From Salicibibacter cibi (GTDB lineage Bacteria; Bacillota; Bacilli; Bacillales; Marinococcaceae): 64,000 nt of DNA. The position numbers and the translations under genes are program-made. The stretch is taken from positions 868,001 to 932,000 of the forward strand of contig NZ_CP054706.1 of the NCBI RefSeq assembly GCF_016495865.1, written 5' to 3'. Within the stretch, counting starts at the first letter, position 1, and each line of letters begins with the position of its first letter. The notes under the pieces are model-generated. The model was given only the letters and a program-made list of their open reading frames with translations. It had not been told where the DNA came from and did not search any database. Shown here piece after piece: positions 30,873-39,643 of the stretch.

Positions 30873-32087
30873 TTACGTTCCCCGTGCTTTGAGTGAAACC
30901 GTTTCGTTTTTCCCGGCTATCGCTCCGGAGATAGCAATTAAAAGGGATACGATCATTAGTATGATTAAAGGGACCGTCCAGCCGTGAAACCATTCTGCTA
31001 TTGTCCCTAGAAAAATAGGTCCGCTTGCGGCAAGTATATAACCAATAGATTGGGCCATGCTTGATAGTTGAGAGGACTCGGAAACCGTAGTGGTACGAAG
31101 CACGAAAAACATCATTGCCAAACTAAATGTGGTTCCCGCGCCAATACCCGCCAATAATAAAAATACAATAATCAGTTGCGAGGATATGAGGGAAACCCCC
31201 AATAATCCAAAAAAGAAAAATAAGCCAGATGCAAAGGCAAGAATACGTTGATTATTTAATTTAGAAGCAATAATAGGTACGATAAAATTTGCCGGTAATA
31301 AACCAATTTGAAAGAGGGCGATCAACCAACCAGCTTCGTCTTGACTAAACCCTTTTTCAAGCAGAATATCCGGCAGCCATGTAAAAAGGCTATATGGAAT
31401 CAAAGATTGCAATCCCATATAAATGGTAACCGCCCATGCAATTTTGGATTTAAACAAATGGTTTGGTGACTGGGTTTTTACTTGTCCGGGAACTTTTTTA
31501 TTGTCAGAAAGAATGGCCGGTAATCGCAAAAGTAATACGAGTACGGCCAAAAATGATAGAATAGTCCATATTTGCAAGGAGTTTCGCCAGTCTAGAAGTT
31601 CTAAATCGGCTAAAGGAACGGATATGCCTGAAGCAAGAGCGCCAAATACATTCATGGCAACGGAATAAAGACCGGTCATTAGCCCAATTCGATAGGGAAA
31701 ACTTAATTTGATTAAACCCGGCATAAGAACATTCCCTACCGCAATAGCTAAACCAACAAGTAACGTCCCAAACAAAAGAATTGAAATTCCACCGAGTGAA
31801 CGGATGAAAGTTCCAATAGACAAGATTAACATGGCTATTAATAGCGTTTTTTCCATTCCTATTTTTCTCGATAAAACTGGTACAAACGGTGAAAATAATC
31901 CAAATGCAATAAGGGGCAGTGTGTTTACCATCCCTATCAAGGCATTTGATACTTGTAACTCTTCCCTTAATAAGGGGATTAGCGGGCCGACTGAGGTCAT
32001 TGGGGAACGAAGAGTGGCAGCGATTAACATCACAGCTGCAAGCAATAGAAACGTATAATACCGGTCACGGTTTGTTGTAATATCCAT
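30873..32087 (-). CDS. MFS transporter, CynX/NimT family
   Basis: 404 residues from ATG 32087 (MDITTNRDRYY), 7 nt after AAGGTG. About twelve hydrophobic helices. The start of TM1 LLAAVMLIAATLRSPMTSVGPLIP is the hallmark of the CynX/NimT group (cyanate and nitroimidazole resistance names come from E. coli relatives; B. subtilis YycB belongs here). Motif A-like loop SRKIGMEKTLLIA is present after TM2. Substrate not predictable. Confidence 0.87.
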   Translation of the reverse strand: MDITTNRDRYYTFLLLAAVMLIAATLRSPMTSVGPLIPLLREELQVSNALIGMVNTLPLIAFGLFSPFVPVLSRKIGMEKTLLIAMLILSIGTFIRSLGGISILLFGTLLVGLAIAVGNVLMPGLIKLSFPYRIGLMTGLYSVAMNVFGALASGISVPLADLELLDWRNSLQIWTILSFLAVLVLLLRLPAILSDNKKVPGQVKTQSPNHLFKSKIAWAVTIYMGLQSLIPYSLFTWLPDILLEKGFSQDEAGWLIALFQIGLLPANFIVPIIASKLNNQRILAFASGLFFFFGLLGVSLISSQLIIVFLLLAGIGAGTTFSLAMMFFVLRTTTVSESSQLSSMAQSIGYILAASGPIFLGTIAEWFHGWTVPLIILMIVSLLIAISGAIAGKNETVSLKARGT

Positions 32088-32326
32088 ATATAAACACCTT
32101 CTATGATCAAGTGTTGAAAGAGGCATGAAAACACCAATCTAGTATATCTCAATCACGAAACTTCAACAAGCGCATAGCCTTCGTCGTTTCGGACAACTTG
32201 AGGTTGGTTAGTGAAGAGTCTGGGGATATGTATAAAACTATGATATTGTTGAAAATAGCAGTTGTGATGTAAACCGTTCTGAAAGTAGCTCGCGCTTTTT
32301 TATTTAAAACAGGAGGTCAAAAACAC

Positions 32327-33253
32327 ATGAAATACACGACATTACCCGGAACAGATTTGTCGGCGTCCAATATTATTATGGGCAATATGCGTATTGATTC
32401 CCTTTCTCTAAGGGAGATTGATCAACTTGTGAAATCGGCTCAAGAATCAGGGATTAATTTTTTCGACCATGCTGATATTTATGGCGATGGTGAATGCGAA
32501 TCCCTTTTTTCACAAGCGCTTTCCATGGACGCTTCCGCGCGGAAAAAAATGATTATTCAAAGCAAATGCGGGATTCACAAAGATGAAGGTTATTTTGACT
32601 TCTCCAAAGAACACATTTTGAGGTCAGTCGAGGGAATTTTATCGCGCTTACAGACGGATTATCTCGATATTTTACTTCTGCACCGGCCAGATCCGTTGGT
32701 GGAACCGGATGAGGTAAGTCAGGCATTTGATGAATTGGAGAAAAGCGGTAAGGTCCGTTATTTTGGCGTCTCCAATCATAATCCAATGCAGATCGAACTG
32801 CTGCAGAGCGCATTATCGCAAAAACTTATCGTTAATCAAATGCAGCTTGCGATTGCCCATACTCCTCTCATCGATTCAGGAATTGCGTTGAATATGACAA
32901 AAGATCAGTCGATTAATCGCGATAGCAGTACGCTTGAGTATTGCCGCCTCAAAGATATCACATTACAAGCATGGTCGCCTTTCCAAACGGGTTTCTTTGA
33001 GGGAGTGTTCATCGGTGATTATGACCGTTTCCCTAAACTGAACAAGGTGCTGGACAGGCTTGCCGAAAAATATAATGTATCTCCTGATGCCATTGCTGTC
33101 GCGTGGATCACTCGCCACCCGGCGAATATCCAAGTCGTCACCGGCACCACGAAAATAGACCGCCTACAAAAAGCTAGCGACGGCTCCGAGATTCCACTTA
33201 CACGGCCCGAGTGGTACGAGCTTTATAAAGCGGCAGGCAATATAGTGCCTTAA
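32327..33253 (+). CDS. Aldo/keto reductase family oxidoreductase (YdhF-like)
   Basis: 308 residues, RBS AGGAGGTC. TIM-barrel AKR with the catalytic set: D and Y in FFDHADIYGDGECE (about 45-58), K in IIQSKCGI (about 85), H in LLHRPDPL (about 123). The NADPH-binding end VAWITRHPANIQVVTGTTKI is intact. These enzymes reduce aldehydes or ketones with NADPH; the natural substrate is unknown. Monocistronic, followed by a small hypothetical gene. Confidence 0.9.
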   Translation: MKYTTLPGTDLSASNIIMGNMRIDSLSLREIDQLVKSAQESGINFFDHADIYGDGECESLFSQALSMDASARKKMIIQSKCGIHKDEGYFDFSKEHILRSVEGILSRLQTDYLDILLLHRPDPLVEPDEVSQAFDELEKSGKVRYFGVSNHNPMQIELLQSALSQKLIVNQMQLAIAHTPLIDSGIALNMTKDQSINRDSSTLEYCRLKDITLQAWSPFQTGFFEGVFIGDYDRFPKLNKVLDRLAEKYNVSPDAIAVAWITRHPANIQVVTGTTKIDRLQKASDGSEIPLTRPEWYELYKAAGNIVP

Positions 33254-33299
33254 AAGGTTTATAGTCGATGGATAACCAAGATGGAGAGGGATGAAGCCA

Positions 33300-33599
33300 A
33301 TGGGGAAGAAAAAGAATGCCACTTGGGCAGAAGCCAAAAAACGTTGTCGTCTGAATCAAGCTGACATCCAAATGGCAAAAGAACTGGGGATGACACCGAA
33401 AAGCTTATTGAAAAACATCCCTTCCCCTTCACAACAGTGGAAAGCGCCTGTAAAGGTATGGATTCGTGATTTATATGAGAAAAAATTCGGGAAGCAACTT
33501 TCGATTGAGTACTCTAATCAACCACAGGATCGTAAAAAGAAGGTGAACCAGTCTGAAAAAATAAGTCACATTTCGGATGAGGATTTGCCTTTTTCCTGA
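33300..33599 (+). CDS. Small basic hypothetical protein, 3' end altered by an IS
   Basis: 99 residues from ATG 33300, 9 nt after AGAGGG; ATG 33291 is too close to it. The protein is basic and helical (TWAEAKKRCRLNQADIQMAKELGM, then SPSQQWKAPVKVWIRDLYEKKFG), like small conserved bacillus proteins of unknown function. The last Ser codon and the stop lie in the IS1380 end beginning at 33595. Removing the IS and one TTTT copy restores CCT-TTT-TAG, so the original protein ended in DEDLPF; the insertion added a single residue and probably did not destroy it. Confidence 0.75.
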   Translation: MGKKKNATWAEAKKRCRLNQADIQMAKELGMTPKSLLKNIPSPSQQWKAPVKVWIRDLYEKKFGKQLSIEYSNQPQDRKKKVNQSEKISHISDEDLPFS

Positions 33600-35266
33600 A
33601 TTATTCATACCTCGACGCGAGAGCATAATTTGATATCAAATCCAAGGATTTTTGTTTCGATCACAAAAATACGGTGATCATTTAAGCATAGTGACAGGAT
33701 TTAAGCCACCATCACCGAAAAATCATGATTTTTGGACATACGTCTCCCTTGGTCTTAAATGGGCTTTTAAAAAATATGGCATATTCGATCTTTGTTTCTC
33801 ACTCTAGTTTTAAGGCTTGGACACGTCGGAGCACATTCCAGAAAAATGCTTGATAGACAAAACTGGACGATAATTTAAAGTAAAAGGAACGTCCTGATTT
33901 GACCAATTTGCTTGCGACCTTTATCACTCGGGTTCGTATCGTCTGTATCTGCATGCTTTTCTGTTCCTCCGGAAAACAGAGGGTGCGCAACCAGTTCGTG
34001 AAGTTATAAGCAAGTAGACTAAGGGTCATCCTTGCTTCGTTGGCCTCGAAAGAATGACTACTCATTCTGTCCAGGTCAAAGCCGTTTTTCGCTTCCTTGA
34101 TGTAATTTTCCATGGTTCCCCTCTTTTGGTAAGAGCGGACGATATCCTTGGGCGTAAAGGCGCTTGTAAGGCTTGTAACGAAGAACGAATGCGTGAAAAA
34201 CAATTCGCCTGCCGGACGAACGGATTGGACAATCACTTTTCTTGGTTTCGCCCATGATTTCGCTTGATACTCCGTTTCTTCAAAGTAACATTCGGTCTTT
34301 GTCATATCGGATGGAAACGTGGACGGATGGAGCTCATCAGCCAATCGCTGCAGGTTGGGGTTGGATTTTAATCGAATCACGTAATAGACGGATTCGGCTT
34401 CACAGAGTTCGTACAGGTCCGGAACCGCAAAACCACTGTCGCCACGCAGGAACGGCGTCGTCCCCGGAAACTTCTGATTGTAGTGCGTGATAAGGGGTTT
34501 CACAAAATCCACCACACCATTCGACGTGTAGACATTGCCCGGACGAAGCTTGGCCTTCAGAAAATCACGGGTGACACCATCAAAAGCAACCAATGGGTGA
34601 AAGCCAACAGTGCCGTAATGGGCATTAAATGCCGATGATGCCTGATCACCGTATGTATCTGCATGGGTTGAATCCAAATCAAGGATCAATGCATCGGACG
34701 CTCGATGTCGGTGTACTTTATCCAAGAGCTCCTGGTTCGCTCGTTGAAGCTGTTCCATCGACTCGGCATCAAACCGTTCAAAAAAGCGTGACAAACTAGG
34801 CTGAGAAGCTAAAGCATCTTTGCCAAGGATTTGGGTGAAGACAGGGTCATTGGTCAATTGATCGGCTGCATCGTCTTCGGCATAGCCGGCAATCATTTGA
34901 TAAACCTTTTGGCGAAGCAATGCTTCATTGGCGTGAACATGATACAACCTTTCATCTTTGAGGTTTAGATGCTTGTCCAACGTAGAGAAAAAGCCGATTT
35001 TTTCATCGAATTCTCTGAATAATAGTTCTCCTGTATCGGAGGAGAGTGCGCCTCCGTCATTGGATAATTTGATCTGACGATTGAAATCAAGGGTTGATTG
35101 CGATAAAGTAGCCATTAGAAGAATCCTTTCTGTGGTTATTTTTGGTAATTTAACTCTAACAGAAAAGGATTCTTTTTTCATTTATTAGATGAACGTTCAA
35201 AATTGCTAGACTCCTTGGCGCACAATGGTTAGACACTAATCTATGGATTTCTGTGAATTATTCAGG
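33595..35266 (-). mobile_element. IS1380-family insertion sequence
   Basis: 1672 bp bounded by inverted repeats CCTGAATTATTCA (33595-33607) and, on the other strand at the right end, CCTGAATAATTCA (35254-35266). TTTT flanks both ends (33591-33594 and 35267-35270), a 4-bp target duplication as expected for the family. One transposase gene on the minus strand. It appears intact and possibly active. Confidence 0.88.
33799..35115 (-). CDS. IS1380 family transposase
   Basis: 438 residues from ATG 35115 (MATLSQSTLDFNRQIKLSNDGG), the usual start of the family. DDE residues lie in LILDLDSTHADTYG (about residue 145), FLRGDSGFAVPDLYE (about 220) and KRGTMENYIKEAKNGFDLDRM (about 340, the YREK-like region with Glu). 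Domain DDE_Tnp_1-type. No frameshift or stop. An 8-bp palindrome-bearing stretch with AAAGGATTCTTTTTT lies upstream of the gene. Confidence 0.92.
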   Translation of the reverse strand: MATLSQSTLDFNRQIKLSNDGGALSSDTGELLFREFDEKIGFFSTLDKHLNLKDERLYHVHANEALLRQKVYQMIAGYAEDDAADQLTNDPVFTQILGKDALASQPSLSRFFERFDAESMEQLQRANQELLDKVHRHRASDALILDLDSTHADTYGDQASSAFNAHYGTVGFHPLVAFDGVTRDFLKAKLRPGNVYTSNGVVDFVKPLITHYNQKFPGTTPFLRGDSGFAVPDLYELCEAESVYYVIRLKSNPNLQRLADELHPSTFPSDMTKTECYFEETEYQAKSWAKPRKVIVQSVRPAGELFFTHSFFVTSLTSAFTPKDIVRSYQKRGTMENYIKEAKNGFDLDRMSSHSFEANEARMTLSLLAYNFTNWLRTLCFPEEQKSMQIQTIRTRVIKVASKLVKSGRSFYFKLSSSFVYQAFFWNVLRRVQALKLE

Positions 35267-35483
35267 TTTTTAGCTATGTAAAAAGGAAAAAGTTTGGCTG
35301 ATAAGTGAGTTGTTTTGGCTAATAAAAGGGCTGCATTGTATCAGAATAATGGACCGTCCTTGTCAACGTTGGGTGAAAAATATCGGCCCTGCCCGCTCCA
35401 TAATCAAGTACGTGAAAGCAGATAAATTAAGCTGAAATTACAATTACCGCTAGACGTACGCGCCGGCGGTTTTTAACGTTCGA

Positions 35484-35690
35484 ACGGAGGCGTACAATTG
35501 GGAGTTAGAACCCGAACAGCAGTGAAAAACGGGTTGAAGGGTGACTAACCGAGTCATTAGCACCCGAACAAAGGCAAAAATACGCTCGAAAGGTCACTAA
35601 TCATACAATTAACACCCGAACAGTGGAGGTGGATCGATTAAAAGGTCACTAACCGTATAATTGGTATCCGGTAGCGGTAAAAATCAAAAC
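35484..35690 (+). repeat. 52-bp-period array A (three to four units)
   Basis: GGTSACTAA occurs at 35540, 35592 and 35644, and CCCGAACA at 35511, 35563 and 35615, all exactly 52 bp apart; a decayed ATCCGGTAG falls at 35666. Units 1 and 2 form imperfect palindromes: GGTGACTAA...TTAGCACC (35540-35564) and GGTCACTAA...TTAACACC (35592-35616). An indel-shifted relative (GGCGTACAATTGGGAGTTAG) precedes them. The sequence is unrelated to the 14-kb and 45-kb arrays. The gap from the IS to 35841 holds no gene. Confidence 0.75.
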
Positions 35691-35841
35691 CAAGCAACGG
35701 TGATCGTACTAAACATAATAGGAACCTCCCCCCTCGACTAAGGTGCCTGAAATGTTTTTAGTACTCTTCTTAGGAATCATTGATCCCGCACCACTCACTA
35801 ACCACGTTTGTGGTCATTTTTCATCCGGGAATAGAAATTGA

Positions 35842-36240
35842 TATTCCTCTTATCACAACCACATTATCCAGGCAGCAGACGTGCTCCGCATGATGGTTGA
35901 AATGAAAAAAGACGTTGATCATGAAGCGGACTTTCGCAAAGAACTTGGCCTGTCCGACGAATAAGCGGAGTTTTACAAAGCCGTTACCTCTATGGAAATG
36001 GCGGCTTTTAATAATCAGTTTCTCGCGGAGCTAATCCACAAGGTCGTCAAAGAGTTGAAAAAGAACCTGAGTCAGGATTGGACGAGCGAGCATCGAAAAA
36101 GCATTTATGCGAAGATGAGTATGTCCGTAAAGCGAGTATTGATGCAAGAAGGGATCAAAGGCGAGCAGTTGAAGTTTATTACAAACGCGATTATGGATGA
36201 AGCGGAGGAACAGTACAAAGATTGGCCGCATGAGGCTTGA
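35842..36240 (+). pseudogene. hsdR remnant: C-terminus of a type I restriction endonuclease subunit
   Basis: The frame reads IIQAADVLRMMVEMKKDVDHEADFRKELGLSDE, meets TAA at 35962-35964, then continues AEFYKAVTSMEMAAFNNQFLAELIHKVVKELKKNLSQDW and ends EEQYKDWPHEA. This is the C-terminal helical domain (DUF3387-like) of HsdR. The helicase and nuclease domains are gone; an upstream in-frame stop is at 35839. An ATG at 35998 could start an 80-residue product but no function is expected. It shows that a type I restriction system once stood here. Confidence 0.8.
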
Positions 36241-36348
36241 TGGTGGAAGTGCCCGGTTGAGATTCTGGTCTTTTCTGTTGGTTGAGACGCATCGATTATT
36301 ACGGGTGAGACATGATATAATAAGGGTAAATATGCGGAGGTGACTCAT

Positions 36349-36909
36349 ATGGTCACGGAAAACATCTCAAAGGAGTTGTTTCTGGAGATTCTCGAAACGT
36401 TGAATGAGCGACTTGGAGAAAATAAGTTGAATATGTCTTTAAGCATATACGGTGGAACCGTTATGGTGGTCTCTTTTGATGTCAGACCGGCGACAAAAGA
36501 TATTGATGCTATATTTGAAACCTCCCCTCAGATTGAAACGATTTTGACTGATATAGCTGAAACATATGGACTCGCCGAGGATTGGATTAACCAGGATATT
36601 AAAGACCCACTTAAAAATGTTAAGGAAGAGGCACTTAAGGAAATATACAGCTTCGATCATCTTAAAGTATTCGCACCTGGAGCAGAGCAGATGCTGGCGA
36701 TGAAAATATTATCAGCAAGGGCGGAACCATTCAGAGATTTTGCTGATGCGGAATACTTGATTGATTTCCTCGAGATTGAAACCCTTGAGCAGGTACTTGA
36801 AATTTTTGATAAATATATCGGCAGGAAGTTTTTGCGCGACCGACAAAAAATCTTCCTTAATTACGTTGGAAAGGACCTCGGTAAGTCATGGAAAAAGTTT
36901 ACAGTATAA
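36349..36909 (+). CDS. Nucleotidyltransferase-fold protein (DUF6036/AbiEii-like)
   Basis: 186 residues from ATG 36349, 8 nt after GCGGAGG; a GTG at 36340 is inside the RBS. The N-terminal region has the minimal nucleotidyltransferase pattern: SLSIYGGTVMVVSFDVRPATKDIDAIF (about 29-55), with GG and a D-x-D pair, followed by LAMKILSARAEPFRDFADAEYLIDFL, typical of DUF6036/AbiEii-type proteins. It may transfer nucleotides to tRNA or protein as in toxin systems, but the activity is not demonstrated. Its end overlaps the next gene by 22 bp. It stands next to an hsdR remnant and an IS. Confidence 0.75.
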   Translation: MVTENISKELFLEILETLNERLGENKLNMSLSIYGGTVMVVSFDVRPATKDIDAIFETSPQIETILTDIAETYGLAEDWINQDIKDPLKNVKEEALKEIYSFDHLKVFAPGAEQMLAMKILSARAEPFRDFADAEYLIDFLEIETLEQVLEIFDKYIGRKFLRDRQKIFLNYVGKDLGKSWKKFTV

Positions 36910-37265
36910 TACATGCTGCTGATTTTAATTTAGCACTGACGAATCTACTCATTGATCTGTATTCTACCAATTATGAAAAATATTTTGATGAACTGATTTT
37001 TGATGAACATAGGGTAGACAACCTGAGTGAACCAGAACGGGAAAAACTCACAAAGGTTGCCGCAGTTATCGAATATGTCGGTAACAGGCAGAGAAACGCC
37101 ATATTGTACAACTGGATATATTCATCAAAATTACAGCTGGATAACCCTTATACACCCGGCGTCGAAAACGCGAGCATTGCTCGCATAAAAAGAATTATGA
37201 CTGCACCCAAAGAATTCGCCAGCCGTAATGTATTTTATGATGAAGATACGCTGAAACCTGTGTAG
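36888..37265 (+). CDS. Partner protein of the nucleotidyltransferase, unknown family
   Basis: 125 residues, ATG inside the end of the preceding gene (22-bp overlap), weak RBS GGTAAG, so translation is probably coupled. Mostly helical and charged: IIHAADFNLALTNLLIDLYSTNYEKYF, LSEPEREKLTKVAAVIEYVGNRQRNAILYNWIY, then a C-terminal TAPKEFASRNVF. No HTH, no membrane segment. Coupled expression suggests complex formation, for example an antidote or activator of the nucleotidyltransferase. A strong terminator closes the pair. Confidence 0.65.
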   Translation: MEKVYSIIHAADFNLALTNLLIDLYSTNYEKYFDELIFDEHRVDNLSEPEREKLTKVAAVIEYVGNRQRNAILYNWIYSSKLQLDNPYTPGVENASIARIKRIMTAPKEFASRNVFYDEDTLKPV

Positions 37266-37273
37266 GGTACCGG

Positions 37274-37317
37274 AAGGCCATGCATCAAGCTCAACCACTT
37301 GATGCATGGCCTTTTGG
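37274..37317 (+). terminator. Terminator of the nucleotidyltransferase unit
   Basis: 16-bp perfect stem AAGGCCATGCATCAAG / CTTGATGCATGGCCTT (37274-37289 with 37298-37313) followed by TTGGG. Confidence 0.85.
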
Positions 37318-37396
37318 GTCATCCTTTATGTCTGCATGGATGTTCGACATATGAGAAACGTATAAATAGAAAATGACAGGACGAGGAGGGATGGTT

Positions 37397-38212
37397 ATGC
37401 CTGATGAGGTATGGTTTGCCTTCGCCTTGACTTTATTCGCGGGGCTTTCAACCGGTGTGGGCAGTTTAATTGCATTTTTTGCATCAACGACTAATACACG
37501 CTTCCTTTCATGGGCGATGGGATTTTCCGCAGGCGTCATGATTTATGTTTCTTTCGCGGAGATTTTTCCTGAATCGTTGGAAATCCTTGTAGGTGCTACG
37601 GGGGAAGTGGCAGGCAATTGGTTGACAGTCATCGGTTTTTTCGGCGGAATGCTGTTGATTGCCTTGATCGATAAAATTGTACCTGACCTGGGCAATCCCC
37701 ATGAAGTGAAAAAAGTGGAAGATATGGATGAATCACCGAAAAAGGCGAGAGCAAAACATCCGGAATTATTGAAAATGGGGACGTTTACCGCGCTCGCGAT
37801 TACGATTCACAACTTTCCGGAAGGGATCGCCACCTTTACTGCCGCGGTTCAGGATCCTACGCTCGGTGTTGCTATTGCCGTAGCGGTAGCTATTCATAAT
37901 ATCCCGGAAGGCATCGCTGTGTCTGTCCCGATTTACTATGCAACCGGGAGCAGAATAAAAGCACTCACGTATTCTTTTTTGTCAGGGCTGGCGGAACCCC
38001 TTGGCGCGGTTGTCGCGTTTTTGATTCTAATGCCATTTTTAAATGATATTTTATTTGGTATTGTGTTTGCATCCGTTGCCGGTATCATGGTCTTCATTTC
38101 ACTTGATGGCTTAATCCCCGCGGCCAAGGCCTATAACAGGGAACATTCCTCCATCTATGGATTTGTGTTGGGAATGGCTGTGATGGCAGTGAGTTTATTG
38201 TTGCTCATGTAA
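37397..38212 (+). CDS. zupT: ZIP-family metal transporter (ZupT-like)
   Basis: 271 residues. ATG 37397 lies 6-7 nt after GAGGAGGG; ATGs at 37373 and 37391 are before or abutting it. About eight membrane helices. The metal-transport motifs are intact: HNFPEGIATF in TM4 and HNIPEGIAVSVPIYYATG in TM5, with EIFPESLE earlier. A charged loop KKVEDMDESPKKARAKHPELLK separates TM3 and TM4. ZupT imports zinc and other divalent cations. No Zur box was recognised. Confidence 0.92.
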   Translation: MPDEVWFAFALTLFAGLSTGVGSLIAFFASTTNTRFLSWAMGFSAGVMIYVSFAEIFPESLEILVGATGEVAGNWLTVIGFFGGMLLIALIDKIVPDLGNPHEVKKVEDMDESPKKARAKHPELLKMGTFTALAITIHNFPEGIATFTAAVQDPTLGVAIAVAVAIHNIPEGIAVSVPIYYATGSRIKALTYSFLSGLAEPLGAVVAFLILMPFLNDILFGIVFASVAGIMVFISLDGLIPAAKAYNREHSSIYGFVLGMAVMAVSLLLLM

Positions 38213-38311
38213 TGGAATAATGTCAGGTTAATATGTTTCACGAAATCCTTGCCGCGCAAAGGACAAGAGTAAGTTGAAAATAAATCTCCCCCAAAATACC
38301 AACACTCAACG

Positions 38312-38480
38312 TTTAGCCCTCGATTGGGTTTTGAGGACTCTTTGTGCTGCACGGGATTCATATGAGTTCTCAGGATAGTGCTTAGCGGACTCTGAGCGAT
38401 GCTTGGGAGCCAAACGAGTCCTCAGGATAGAGGTTTGGGAACTCATAATGTTTTCCAAGAGTCAAATGAGTCCGCAAATG
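38312..38480 (+). repeat. 52-bp-period array B (three to four units)
   Basis: GAGTYCTCAGGATAG at 38364 and 38416, and a decayed GAGTCCGCA at 38468, are exactly 52 bp apart. The opposite-sense half GGACTC/GAACTC is at 38335, 38387 and 38439, again 52 bp apart. Each unit is therefore a roughly 29-bp imperfect palindrome (GAGTYC...GRACTC). A weak earlier unit begins at 38312. The 620-bp gap between zupT and the SDR gene (38213-38839) has no other supported content besides the palindrome at 38807. Confidence 0.75.
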
Positions 38481-38806
38481 CAAAAAACACGATATGCTCA
38501 ACCATCCTTTTCGTCTTTCCATGGGTGTCGCGACGCGTCATGGTTGTTTTGGGGCATAAAAACGAATGATCTACGAACAGAAACGATGTTGGTTCGTGGA
38601 AGTAAATTTTGAGTGTAGTATAAACGAGGCGTGAACCAGGTCCCGTTTTTATGCCTAAAGCAATGGCTCCTTAAGGTTAGACGTCGTTTCTTTCGCATGA
38701 AACCATTAAAATTATGAAAGGGCTTACTTTAGCGTTGAAATAGTGGTAACGTTGTAATATGCTAGAGTAGCATTCAGCAATTTTGCCCAAAAACTGACTG
38801 AGCGCT

Positions 38807-38820
38807 CAGTATGGAGCTTG
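38807..38820. promoter_or_regulatory. Perfect 14-bp palindrome before the SDR gene
   Basis: ACTGAGCGCTCAGT lies 20 bp before the SDR start. It looks like the operator of a TetR-family repressor such as those controlling fatty-acid degradation genes in bacilli. No such regulator gene is in the window. Confidence 0.5.
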
Positions 38821-38839
38821 AATCCAAGGAGTTGTATAT

Positions 38840-39607
38840 ATGCAAATAAAAGACGCAACAGCTATTGTGACCGGAGGTGTCTCCGGTTTAGGTGGAGCGA
38901 CGGTAAGAAAAATTGTTTCCCAGGGCGGAAATGCAGTAATTTTTGACGTGCAAGAGGAAAAAGGAGCGAGCTTGGCCGAAGAGCTCGGCGAGCAAGTCCG
39001 ATTTATCAAAACGGATGTCACCAGTGAAGAGAGTGTGCAAAACGCTGTGGACCATGCGGTTGAAGCGTTTGGCCAGATTGATATCGCGGTTAATTGCGCG
39101 GGGATCGGAGCTGCGGAGAAAACCGTCAGCAAAAAAGGGCCGCATGACCTTGGTTCTTTTTCAAAGGTCATTCAAGTGAACTTGATTGGCTCGTTTAATG
39201 TCATTCGCTTGGCTGCGGAAAAAATGGCCGAAAATGAAGCGAATGATGAAGGGGAGCGTGGCGTGATCATAAACACCGCTTCCGTTGCCGCGTATGAAGG
39301 GCAAATCGGTCAGGCTGCTTATAGTGCTTCCAAAGGCGGGATCGTCGGGATGACATTGCCGATTGCAAGGGATCTCTCACAGCACGGCATTCGGGTGATG
39401 ACTATCGCGCCGGGGCTTTTTGACACTCCGCTTTTTGCGGGATTACCGGAGAAAGCCAGAACAGCATTGGGAGAAATGACACCGTTTCCACAGCGGCTTG
39501 GCGACGTGGAAGAATACGCGCAATTGGCGGAAAGCATCATGGAAAATCCGATGCTCAATGGGGAAGTGATCCGTCTCGACGGAGCCATTCGTATGCAACC
39601 CAAATAA
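38840..39607 (+). CDS. SDR-family 3-hydroxyacyl-CoA dehydrogenase-like protein
   Basis: 255 residues, RBS AAGGAG. Classical short-chain dehydrogenase: [14 protein letters not shown] (about 11-24) binds [11 protein letters not shown] follows, and the catalytic Ser-Tyr-Lys lie in [11 protein letters not shown] and AAYSASKGG (about 145-167). DVQEEKG puts an Asp after strand 2, favouring NAD over NADP. The loop [28 protein letters not shown] resembles type II 3-hydroxyacyl-CoA dehydrogenase (HSD10). Its neighbour is an acyl-CoA dehydrogenase, which supports a role in acyl-CoA oxidation. Confidence 0.85.
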   Translation: MQIKDATAIVTGGVSGLGGATVRKIVSQGGNAVIFDVQEEKGASLAEELGEQVRFIKTDVTSEESVQNAVDHAVEAFGQIDIAVNCAGIGAAEKTVSKKGPHDLGSFSKVIQVNLIGSFNVIRLAAEKMAENEANDEGERGVIINTASVAAYEGQIGQAAYSASKGGIVGMTLPIARDLSQHGIRVMTIAPGLFDTPLFAGLPEKARTALGEMTPFPQRLGDVEEYAQLAESIMENPMLNGEVIRLDGAIRMQPK

Positions 39608-39643
39608 TTGGCACGTAAAAACGAGGATTGGAGGTACAGAGCG

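Noticed and set aside
38312..38480. CRISPR array as an explanation of the 52-bp repeats
   Set aside because: Both repeats and linkers are degenerate and partly conserved, units are few, palindromes are short, and no cas gene is in the window.
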